Shown: positions 1-5,070 of the stretch, piece after piece
Position numbering within the stretch: position 1 is the first letter of the stretch
Layout: every line of letters starts with the position of its first letter
From: Lachnospiraceae bacterium
GTDB lineage: Bacteria > Bacillota_A > Clostridia > Lachnospirales > Lachnospiraceae
DNA: 5,673 nucleotides
Reading direction: 5' to 3'
Assembly: GCA_017960415.1 (NCBI GenBank)
Contig: JAGCZE010000447.1
Location: 1 to 5,673, forward strand
The notes under the pieces: model-generated
What the model was told of the DNA's origin: nothing
Databases searched by the model: none
The model's input: only the letters and a program-made list of their open reading frames with translations
Position numbers and translations under genes: made by a program

Positions 1-210
1 AAGGCAACGGTTGTGCTTGCGAAAGGATATACTCCTTCGGATGAGCTGACCAAGGAGCTCCAGAATCATGTAAAGCACAATACGGCACCCTATAAATATC
101 CCAGGATCGTTGAATATGTAGACGAGCTGCCCAAGACTCTCGGCGGCAAGATCAAGCGCGCCCAGATCCGCAAGACGGATGCTGAGGCGGCGCAGGGTAA
201 GGCAGATTGA
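1..210 (+). CDS. AMP-forming acyl-CoA synthetase, C-terminal fragment
   Basis: This is the last 69 codons of a gene that begins left of the window, read in frame from base 1 to the TGA at 208-210. Enzymes of this family activate a carboxylic acid with ATP to an acyl-adenylate, then transfer the acyl group to CoA in the cytosol. The fragment is the small mobile C-terminal domain. It contains TAPYKYPR (residues 28-35) followed by [11 protein letters not shown] (43-53), the conserved A10 motif, whose Lys50 is the catalytic lysine of the adenylation step. The KYPR plus LPKT..GK combination resembles medium-chain acyl-CoA (MACS/ACSM-like) and acetate-type synthetases, but the substrate cannot be told from this part. 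The tail after the motif ([12 protein letters not shown]) is short and polar. No terminator follows, so the lipoprotein gene 77 bases downstream may be co-transcribed. The family call is firm; the substrate is unknown. Confidence 0.88.
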   Translation, partial: KATVVLAKGYTPSDELTKELQNHVKHNTAPYKYPRIVEYVDELPKTLGGKIKRAQIRKTDAEAAQGKAD

Positions 211-257
211 AAATGAACCACTAACCCCGTCCCGGAGGTCCCTGAGGCGGCGCAGGG
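182..257 (+). repeat. 16-base direct repeat, copies 60 bases apart
   Basis: The 16-mer CTGAGGCGGCGCAGGG occurs at 182-197, inside the last codons of the acyl-CoA synthetase, and again exactly at 242-257 in the gap before the lipoprotein gene. The flanks do not match, so it is not a simple 60-base tandem duplication. The second copy lies in a possible hairpin: CGTCCC (228-233) can pair with GGGACG (256-261), or CCCTG (240-244) with CAGGG (253-257). No T-run follows, so it is not a convincing terminator. The function is unknown. Confidence 0.6.
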
Positions 258-287
258 GACGAAAGAGTAAATCGGAGGAATCAGGCT

Positions 288-1214
288 ATGAAAACAGGCA
301 GAACACTTATCATGTTTATGGTATTACTGCCTGTTTTTTGTATGTTGGCGGGCGGGTGTACGATGCAGAAGGATCCTTATACGCTGGCGGTTGAAGCTTA
401 CGGACGCGGGGATTATGCAGCGGCGGAGCCGTATTTTACCGCGGCGGTGGAAAGCGGCGACAACAGGAATGAGGTTCTGATCGGACATGCCTACAATCTG
501 CTTCAGCTCGGGCAGCTTCCCGATGCCATCAGCGTTTTTCTCGATGCCCAGACCGGGATCGAGAAACAGGAAGACCTGATAAGCGTGAAAAAAGTAATGC
601 TTTCGGCTTATCTGACCGAACAGAATTATGCCGGGGCGGCAAGAGTGAGCGAAGAGCTTGCGCGCCTGGTCCCGAACCAGTTTGAAGCCAATGATTATCT
701 GATCATGTCCTCTCAGATCAGGGCAGACCTGTATGAAATGAGGGGAGATTCAGAACTTCTTGCCGAAGAATTGAACAAACTGATAGAACTAAAGCCTTAT
801 GCGGCGGATGAATTTGTAAGACTCTATGAGCTCAATGCACAGGACCCCGATATTACAAAGAGACTGAAAACTGCCGACAGTTTTATTATGTATACCACCG
901 GGCATGCGGCATACATGACCGACTATACTCCCGTGATCACGATCCTGCTTGATGCGGCCGATATGACCGAGCGTACGACGTATGAACATGACAGGGAGTA
1001 TTACCATACCAAAGCAGAGGAGTTCATGGACAAGGCCACAGAGCTCGGAGTGCCGGAAGAGACGCTTTTGAAGTTCAAGATCACCATAGCCGAACGCAGA
1101 GGCAAGATGGAACTTGCTTATAAACTTTTGGGTGTTTATCTTAACCATTGTCCCGATGATGCATTAGCTGTCAAGGAGAGGGAGTATCTTGAGAACCGTC
1201 TCGGGCTCGATTGA
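288..1214 (+). CDS. TPR-repeat lipoprotein, function unknown
   Basis: This 308-residue protein is predicted to be exported and lipid-anchored on the outer face of the membrane. It starts with a short basic segment (MKTGR), a hydrophobic core at residues 7-20 and a lipobox LAGGC, with Cys24 as the modified residue. The mature part is alpha-helical with TPR-like helix pairs: YTLAVEAYGRGDYAAAEPYFTAA (31-53) is a clear repeat, others are likely at about 63-93 and 101-133, and a last one near 266-293 (AERRGKMELAYKLLGVYLNHCPDD). TPR proteins usually act as scaffolds for protein-protein contacts; no catalytic motif is visible. The start is well supported by GGAGG at 274-278, nine bases before ATG. 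The upstream synthetase gene ends 77 bases earlier and no clear promoter is seen between them, so co-transcription is possible. After the stop there is only a weak hairpin (1220-1238) without a T-run. Lipoprotein and TPR calls are confident; no gene name is recognised. Confidence 0.85.
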   Translation: MKTGRTLIMFMVLLPVFCMLAGGCTMQKDPYTLAVEAYGRGDYAAAEPYFTAAVESGDNRNEVLIGHAYNLLQLGQLPDAISVFLDAQTGIEKQEDLISVKKVMLSAYLTEQNYAGAARVSEELARLVPNQFEANDYLIMSSQIRADLYEMRGDSELLAEELNKLIELKPYAADEFVRLYELNAQDPDITKRLKTADSFIMYTTGHAAYMTDYTPVITILLDAADMTERTTYEHDREYYHTKAEEFMDKATELGVPEETLLKFKITIAERRGKMELAYKLLGVYLNHCPDDALAVKEREYLENRLGLD

Positions 1215-1288
1215 CATAAATGCCTTAACGATGGGCATCTAATGATGTAGATTGTACTGCGTTCAAAGAGACTACAATCATAGTTGGT

Positions 1289-1304
1289 GTACAATATATA
1301 GTAT
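1289..1304 (+). promoter_or_regulatory. NrdR box 1, upstream of nrdD
   Basis: The sequence GTACAATATATAGTAT fits the NrdR box consensus acaCwAtATaTwGtgt at every strongly conserved position (C4, A6, A8, T9, T11, G13). NrdR is the zinc-finger/ATP-cone repressor that senses ATP versus dATP and binds paired boxes before ribonucleotide reductase genes. The site lies ahead of nrdD and pairs with a second box 31 bases downstream, start to start, about three helical turns, which is the usual NrdR geometry. NrdR binding itself is inferred. Confidence 0.82.
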
Positions 1305-1319
1305 TTTGGTCCAAACTTT

Positions 1320-1335
1320 TTAAAATATATTGTGT
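1320..1335 (+). promoter_or_regulatory. NrdR box 2, upstream of nrdD
   Basis: The sequence TTAAAATATATTGTGT matches the right half of the NrdR consensus perfectly (ATaTTGtgt) and has A instead of C at the fourth position. It is separated from box 1 by 15 bases, so the two lie on the same face of the helix. It ends seven bases before the -35 element of the nrdD promoter, so repression would involve blocking RNA polymerase from the upstream side or a promoter other than the one called here. Confidence 0.8.
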
Positions 1336-1342
1336 TTTGGCG

Positions 1343-1371
1343 TTGACAACAATTAACCCTTTTGTTACAAT
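1343..1371 (+). promoter_or_regulatory. Vegetative sigma promoter of nrdD
   Basis: A perfect -35 TTGACA (1343-1348) is followed after exactly 17 bases by TACAAT (1366-1371), one mismatch from TATAAT. A transcript would start near 1378, leaving a leader of about 155 bases before the nrdD ATG. The element lies in the AT-rich gap just downstream of the two NrdR boxes, which supports it as the regulated nrdD promoter. The start point is inferred, not measured. Confidence 0.82.
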
Positions 1372-1377
1372 TCTAAG

Positions 1378-1532
1378 TGTTGATTGTCAAAGATTTAAAC
1401 GCCTTAACACTTTTTTTGTTTGGGCTTTTATTTCGCCCTTCTGTTGGAAAACTTTCACAAAAAACATCGGGTCGGCAACAACATTTCTTTATAAAATGCA
1501 CAACAAAAAGGGGAGGACTCCGGAGGTTAGGT
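1378..1532 (+). other. Long AT-rich leader of nrdD
   Basis: This is the presumed untranslated leader between the promoter and the nrdD start. It contains several T-runs and A-runs (for example T7 at about 1412-1418) and a short GGGC/GCCC hairpin possibility around 1423-1438. No known riboswitch or strong terminator is recognised. The frame of nrdD happens to stay open back to an ATG at 1377, but the encoded 52 residues (rich in Leu and Phe, then basic) are not part of the NrdD family and that ATG sits at the expected transcription start with no ribosome site. The whole gap 1215-1532 has no other gene. Confidence 0.5.
1522..1527 (+). promoter_or_regulatory. Ribosome binding site that fixes the nrdD start
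   Basis: GGAGGT lies five bases before ATG at 1533. A second GGGAGG at 1511-1516 is too distant to be the main site. Together with the family match that begins at once after the ATG (MTNFRVTKRDGEI, an ATP-cone opening), this sets the start at 1533 rather than the in-frame ATG at 1377. Confidence 0.85.
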
Positions 1533-3968
1533 ATGACGAATTTTAGAGTTACAAAAAGGGACGGAGAGATAGCGGATTTTGATCTGTCAAAGATCTCGGG
1601 CGCCATCAAGAAAGCGTTCAACGCAACAGAGAATCTTTATAACGACGATATCATCGATCTGCTGGCACTGCGCGTTACCTCGGCATTTCAGACCAAGGTA
1701 AAGAACGGCACGATCAATGTTGAGGATATTCAGGACTGTGTAGAGGATGTTCTGAACCAGTCGGGCTATATAGAGGTAGCCAAGGCTTATATCCTTTACA
1801 GGAAGAACCGCGAGAAGATCCGTAACATGAAATCCACCATCCTTGATTATAAGGAGATAGTCAATTCATATGTTAAGGAGGAGGACTGGAGAGTAAAGGA
1901 GAATTCTACCGTTACTTATTCGGTAGGAGGTCTTATCCTTCACAATTCCGGTTCGGTTACCGCGAACTACTGGCTCAGCGAGATTTACGACAACGAGATC
2001 GCAAGCGCACACCGCAATGCGGATATTCATATCCATGATCTGAGTATGCTCACCGGATATTGCGCGGGCTGGTCATTAAAGCAGCTTATCAAGGAAGGTC
2101 TGGGCGGTATCCCCGGCAAGATCACTTCATCACCCGCAAAGCATCTTTCGACGCTCTGCAACCAGATGGTCAACTTCCTCGGCATCATGCAGAATGAATG
2201 GGCCGGAGCTCAGGCATTCTCATCATTTGATACATATCTTGCTCCCTTTGTAAAGATAGATAATCTTGATTACCATGAGGTTAAGCAGTGCATCCAGTGC
2301 TTCGTATACGGTGTGAACACACCTTCAAGATGGGGTACACAGGCTCCGTTCTCAAATATCACGCTTGACTGGACAGTTCCTGCAGACCTTGCAGAGCTTC
2401 CCTGCCTGATCGGCGGCGAGGAGATGGATTTCTGCTACAAGGATTGCAAGAAAGAGATGGATATGGTCAATAAGGCCTTCCTCGAGATCATGATCGAGGG
2501 TGATGCCAATGGCAGAGGCTTCCAGTATCCGATCCCTACATATTCGATCACGAAGGATTTCGACTGGTCGGATACCGAGAACAACAGACTGTTGTTTGAG
2601 ATGACGGCGAAATACGGTACTCCTTATTTTTCGAACTATATCAATTCCGATATGGAGCCGAGCGACGTTCGTTCAATGTGCTGCAGACTCAGGCTTGACT
2701 TGAGGGAGCTGCGCAAGAAGTCAGGCGGATTCTTCGGTTCGGGTGAGTCGACAGGTTCGGTCGGTGTTGTTACGATCAATATGCCTCGTATCGCTTACCA
2801 GAGTGCGAATGAGGACGAGTTCTTCAAGCGCCTCGACAGGATGATGGACCTTGCGGCAAGATCACTTAAGGTAAAGCGTGAGATCATTTCCAAACTGCTG
2901 AATGAAGGCCTTTATCCTTATACCAGAAGATACCTCGGAACATTTAACAATCATTTCTCGACCATAGGTCTGGTCGGAATGAACGAAGTCGGTCTGAATG
3001 CAAGCTGGCTCGGCAAGGATCTGACCGATCCCAAGACACAGGCATTTACGAAGAAGGTTCTCAATCATATGAGAGAGAGACTTTCGGACTATCAGGAAGA
3101 GTACGGCGACCTGTACAATCTTGAGGCGACTCCCGCAGAGAGCACCTCATACAGACTTGCAAAGCATGACCGCAAGCGCTGGCCGGATATCAAGACCGCA
3201 GGTACCAAGGGAGATACACCTTACTACACCAACTCAAGCCACCTGCCTGTTGAGTTTACCGAAGATATATTTGCGGCACTCGATATTCAGGACGAGCTGC
3301 AGACCCTTTATACCTCAGGAACCGTATTCCATGCGTTCCTCGGCGAGAAGCTTCCGAGCTGGGAAGCAGCTGCGAAGCTGGTACGTACCATTGCCGAGAA
3401 CTACAGACTGCCTTATTATACGATGTCTCCTACGTACTCGATCTGCAAGAATCACGGATATCTCGCAGGAGAGCAGTTCACCTGTCCTATCTGCGGTGAG
3501 GAGGCAGAGGTTTATTCAAGAATTACGGGCTATTACCGTCCCGTAAAGAACTGGAATGCCGGCAAAGCACAGGAATACAGGAACCGTACCGAGTACAAGC
3601 CCGAGAAGTTCATGAACCGTTTCAGTATCGGAGCAGGCTGCTGCAACACCGGTGCTACGGATGAGATCACACAGGCACTTGACAAGAACACAGAGCCGCT
3701 TGTGATCGACGATGAGCCGGCAGGAACCGATATGAAGAGAGACGGGCTGTACCTGTTCACCACCAAGACATGTCCGAACTGCAGACTTGCGAAGCAGTAC
3801 CTTGAGGGCAGGGAATATACCGTGATCGACGCAGAGGAAGAACCCGATCTTGCAAAGGAATACGGCATTATGTCAGCTCCGACGCTGGTCGTACAGTCCG
3901 GCGGTACAGTCACCAAGTACACCAACGCATCGAATATCAAGAAATTTGCCGATACGGTATTGGTCTGA
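1533..3968 (+). CDS. nrdD: Anaerobic ribonucleoside-triphosphate reductase with fused C-terminal glutaredoxin-like domain
   Basis: This 811-residue class III reductase converts NTPs to dNTPs in the cytosol by glycyl-radical chemistry without oxygen. Residues 1 to about 95 are an ATP-cone (FRVTKRDGEIADFDLSKI), the allosteric ATP/dATP sensor. The catalytic barrel follows, with GYCAGW (Cys177), NTPSRWGTQAPFSN (262-275), MCCRLRLDLREL (382-393; Cys383/384 includes the likely thiyl cysteine) and VGVVTINMPR (410-419). A zinc site is formed by Cys638, perhaps His641, and CPIC (651-654). The glycyl-radical motif is RITGYYRPV (663-671), with Gly666 as the radical residue, continuing WNAGKAQEYRNR. After a linker with an unusual Cys-Cys pair (703-704), residues from about 738 to 811 form a glutaredoxin/NrdH-like domain: LYLFTTKTCPNC (active site 747-750) and SAPT with the typical cis-proline, Pro783. 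This points to a redoxin-dependent rather than formate-dependent enzyme, carrying its own reductant. The activase gene nrdG is not adjacent. NrdR boxes and a strong promoter lie upstream, a terminator downstream. Confidence 0.96.
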   Translation: MTNFRVTKRDGEIADFDLSKISGAIKKAFNATENLYNDDIIDLLALRVTSAFQTKVKNGTINVEDIQDCVEDVLNQSGYIEVAKAYILYRKNREKIRNMKSTILDYKEIVNSYVKEEDWRVKENSTVTYSVGGLILHNSGSVTANYWLSEIYDNEIASAHRNADIHIHDLSMLTGYCAGWSLKQLIKEGLGGIPGKITSSPAKHLSTLCNQMVNFLGIMQNEWAGAQAFSSFDTYLAPFVKIDNLDYHEVKQCIQCFVYGVNTPSRWGTQAPFSNITLDWTVPADLAELPCLIGGEEMDFCYKDCKKEMDMVNKAFLEIMIEGDANGRGFQYPIPTYSITKDFDWSDTENNRLLFEMTAKYGTPYFSNYINSDMEPSDVRSMCCRLRLDLRELRKKSGGFFGSGESTGSVGVVTINMPRIAYQSANEDEFFKRLDRMMDLAARSLKVKREIISKLLNEGLYPYTRRYLGTFNNHFSTIGLVGMNEVGLNASWLGKDLTDPKTQAFTKKVLNHMRERLSDYQEEYGDLYNLEATPAESTSYRLAKHDRKRWPDIKTAGTKGDTPYYTNSSHLPVEFTEDIFAALDIQDELQTLYTSGTVFHAFLGEKLPSWEAAAKLVRTIAENYRLPYYTMSPTYSICKNHGYLAGEQFTCPICGEEAEVYSRITGYYRPVKNWNAGKAQEYRNRTEYKPEKFMNRFSIGAGCCNTGATDEITQALDKNTEPLVIDDEPAGTDMKRDGLYLFTTKTCPNCRLAKQYLEGREYTVIDAEEEPDLAKEYGIMSAPTLVVQSGGTVTKYTNASNIKKFADTVLV

Positions 3969-3992
3969 CAGTATTATAAATATACACATACA

Positions 3993-4025
3993 AGGCGGTC
4001 CGGAGCGATTCGGACCGCTTATTTT
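3993..4025 (+). terminator. Intrinsic terminator after nrdD
   Basis: An eight-base perfect stem, GCGGTCCG (3995-4002) with CGGACCGC (4011-4018), extended by a G-T and an A-T pair, encloses the eight-base loop GAGCGATT and is followed by TTATTTTA. It lies 27 bases after the nrdD stop. The T-run is interrupted by one A, so some read-through into thyA is possible. Confidence 0.8.
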
Positions 4026-4058
4026 ACACAGTGATGCTGCTGCAGGGCGGCGATATCG

Positions 4059-4087
4059 AAAAAAAATTGCTGTTGCATGGCAGCAAT
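4059..4087 (-). terminator. Terminator-like hairpin on the minus strand
   Basis: ATTGCTG (4066-4072) pairs with CAGCAAT (4081-4087) around an eight-base loop, and an unbroken run of eight A (4059-4066) precedes it. Read on the minus strand this is a seven-base stem running into eight T, the form of an intrinsic terminator for leftward transcripts. No minus-strand gene lies to its right within the window, so it may act on antisense transcription of thyA or be fortuitous. On the plus strand it would form a small hairpin in the thyA leader, 18 bases before the thyA ribosome site. Confidence 0.35.
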
Positions 4088-4116
4088 ATGAGCTTTGAAA
4101 TAACGGAGGGTGAAGA

Positions 4117-4965
4117 ATGAGCTACGCAGATAAACTGTTTATTGACATGTGCAGGGATATCCTTGAGAACGGAACGAGTACAGAGGATGAAAAGGTAAGG
4201 CCTCATTGGGAGGACGGGACTCCCGCCTATACTATCAAGAAATTCGGTGTGGTCAACAGATATGATCTTTCAAAGGAATTTCCGGCCATGACACTCCGCA
4301 AGGTGCCTATCAAGACCGCGACCGACGAAATCCTCTGGATCTGGCAGAAGAAATCCAACCGCGTCAGCGAGCTCGGAAGCCATATCTGGGATCAGTGGGT
4401 CGACGAGAACGGTACCATCGGCAAGGCTTACGGTTATCAGCTCGGCGTGAAGCACAAGTATAAAGAGGGCATGTTCGACCAGGTGGACAGAGTGATCTAC
4501 GATCTGAAGAATAATCCTTTCTCGCGCCGTATCATGACCAATATCTATGTTCATCAGGATCTTTCGGAAATGATGCTGTACCCTTGTGCCTACAGCATGA
4601 CCTTTAACGTAACGAAGCCGAAGGACGGCGGGAAGCTGGTGCTGAATGCGATCCTGAACCAGCGTTCCCAGGATATCCTGGCGGCCAATGCATTCAATGT
4701 TACCCAATATGCGGTTCTGATACATATGCTCGCAAGGGAGTGTGATATGCAGGTCGGAGAATTCCTGCATGTCATTGCCGATGCTCATATTTACGACAGA
4801 CACGTAGATACGATAAAAGAGCTGATAGAGCGCCCGACATATCCGGCCCCGACCTTCTGGCTGAACCCGGAGAAGAAGAGCTTCTATGACTTTACGAAGG
4901 ATGATGTGAGACTCGATGATTATCAATTCGGTCCGCAAATAACAAATATACCGGTAGCTATCTGA
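4117..4965 (+). CDS. thyA: Thymidylate synthase (ThyA)
   Basis: This 282-residue enzyme methylates dUMP to dTMP using methylene-tetrahydrofolate, the last step of de novo thymidylate synthesis. The active-site cysteine is Cys157 in LYPCAY. The phosphate-binding QRSQD is at 182-186, followed by NAFNVTQYAVL with the dUMP-binding Asn194, and DAHIYDRH (222-229) holds the His and Tyr that contact the nucleotide. The C terminus PVAI is the typical closing tail. The length and segments such as LWIWQ.KSN, HIWDQW, DGTIG.AYG.QLG (here ENGTIGKAYGYQLG) and FYDFT.DD resemble the B. subtilis ThyA branch; that branch, like this protein, lacks the His that follows the Cys in E. coli ThyA. The start is supported by GGAGGG at 4105-4110, six bases before ATG. 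It follows nrdD, a functional partner in dNTP supply, but a terminator lies between and no clear private promoter was found. No dihydrofolate reductase gene follows; transcription ends in an overlapping terminator. Confidence 0.96.
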   Translation: MSYADKLFIDMCRDILENGTSTEDEKVRPHWEDGTPAYTIKKFGVVNRYDLSKEFPAMTLRKVPIKTATDEILWIWQKKSNRVSELGSHIWDQWVDENGTIGKAYGYQLGVKHKYKEGMFDQVDRVIYDLKNNPFSRRIMTNIYVHQDLSEMMLYPCAYSMTFNVTKPKDGGKLVLNAILNQRSQDILAANAFNVTQYAVLIHMLARECDMQVGEFLHVIADAHIYDRHVDTIKELIERPTYPAPTFWLNPEKKSFYDFTKDDVRLDDYQFGPQITNIPVAI

Positions 4966-4986
4966 AGCTGCCGGTTATTTATATTA
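4950..4986 (+). terminator. Intrinsic terminator overlapping the end of thyA
   Basis: ACCGGTAGCT (4950-4959) pairs with AGCTGCCGGT (4966-4975), ten pairs including one T-G wobble, around the six-base loop ATCTGA. A T-rich tail TTATTTATATTA follows. The left arm encodes the last residues of ThyA and the stop codon sits in the loop, so the terminator is built into the coding sequence. Confidence 0.82.
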
Positions 4987-4992
4987 CGCCCA

Positions 4993-5021
4993 TTTACAAA
5001 GAAAGGGAAATCTGATATTAT
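4993..5021 (+). promoter_or_regulatory. Vegetative sigma promoter of the PilZ gene
   Basis: TTTACA (4993-4998) and TATTAT (5016-5021) are separated by exactly 17 bases, and TGA just before the -10 gives an extended -10 (TGN). Transcription would start near 5028, about 43 bases before the ATG at 5071. Its place just after the thyA terminator supports an independent transcription unit. Confidence 0.75.
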
Positions 5022-5056
5022 GATATTTAAGGAAAAATTGGTTTATTGCGCGTAAC

Positions 5057-5061
5057 AGGAG
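5057..5061 (+). promoter_or_regulatory. Ribosome binding site of the PilZ gene
   Basis: AGGAG lies nine bases before the ATG at 5071. The spacer contains seven consecutive T residues (5064-5070) directly before the start codon, an unstructured spacer that is slightly unusual. The site selects ATG 5071 as the start. Confidence 0.7.
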
Positions 5062-5070
5062 CGTTTTTTT

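Noticed and set aside
179..394. 71-residue Arg-rich frame across the first gap
   Set aside because: It overlaps both the synthetase end and the lipoprotein start in another frame. Its Arg-rich stretch comes from the 16-base repeat, and it has no ribosome site.
1211..1245. TTGACA at 1211-1216 as a second promoter
   Set aside because: No usable -10 lies 16-18 bases downstream, and the hexamer begins inside the lipoprotein's final codons.
1220..1279. Terminator after the lipoprotein gene
   Set aside because: The possible stems ATGCC/GGCAT (1220-1238) and GATTGTA/TACAATC (1250-1279) are short or have a long loop, and neither is followed by a T-run.
1423..1438. Terminator or attenuator in the nrdD leader
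   Set aside because: The GGGC/GCCC stem has only four pairs and no T-run after it.
1377..1532. N-terminal extension of nrdD from ATG 1377
   Set aside because: The ATG coincides with the predicted transcription start, has no ribosome site, and the added 52 residues do not fit the family. ATG 1533 has GGAGGT and the ATP-cone begins there.
3121..3546. 141-residue frame on the plus strand inside nrdD
   Set aside because: It is an alternative frame of nrdD with low-complexity Arg/Ser-rich composition and no domain.
3533..3940. 135-residue open frame on the minus strand
   Set aside because: It is antisense to the conserved zinc, glycyl-radical and redoxin parts of nrdD and has no support of its own.
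4067..4101. thyA promoter from TTGCTG or TTGCAT
   Set aside because: Matching -10 positions read GAGCTT or TGAAAT, too far from TATAAT to call.
4270..4938. 222-residue open frame on the minus strand
   Set aside because: It lies entirely antisense to thyA, which is a certain gene. No ribosome site or recognisable domain supports it.
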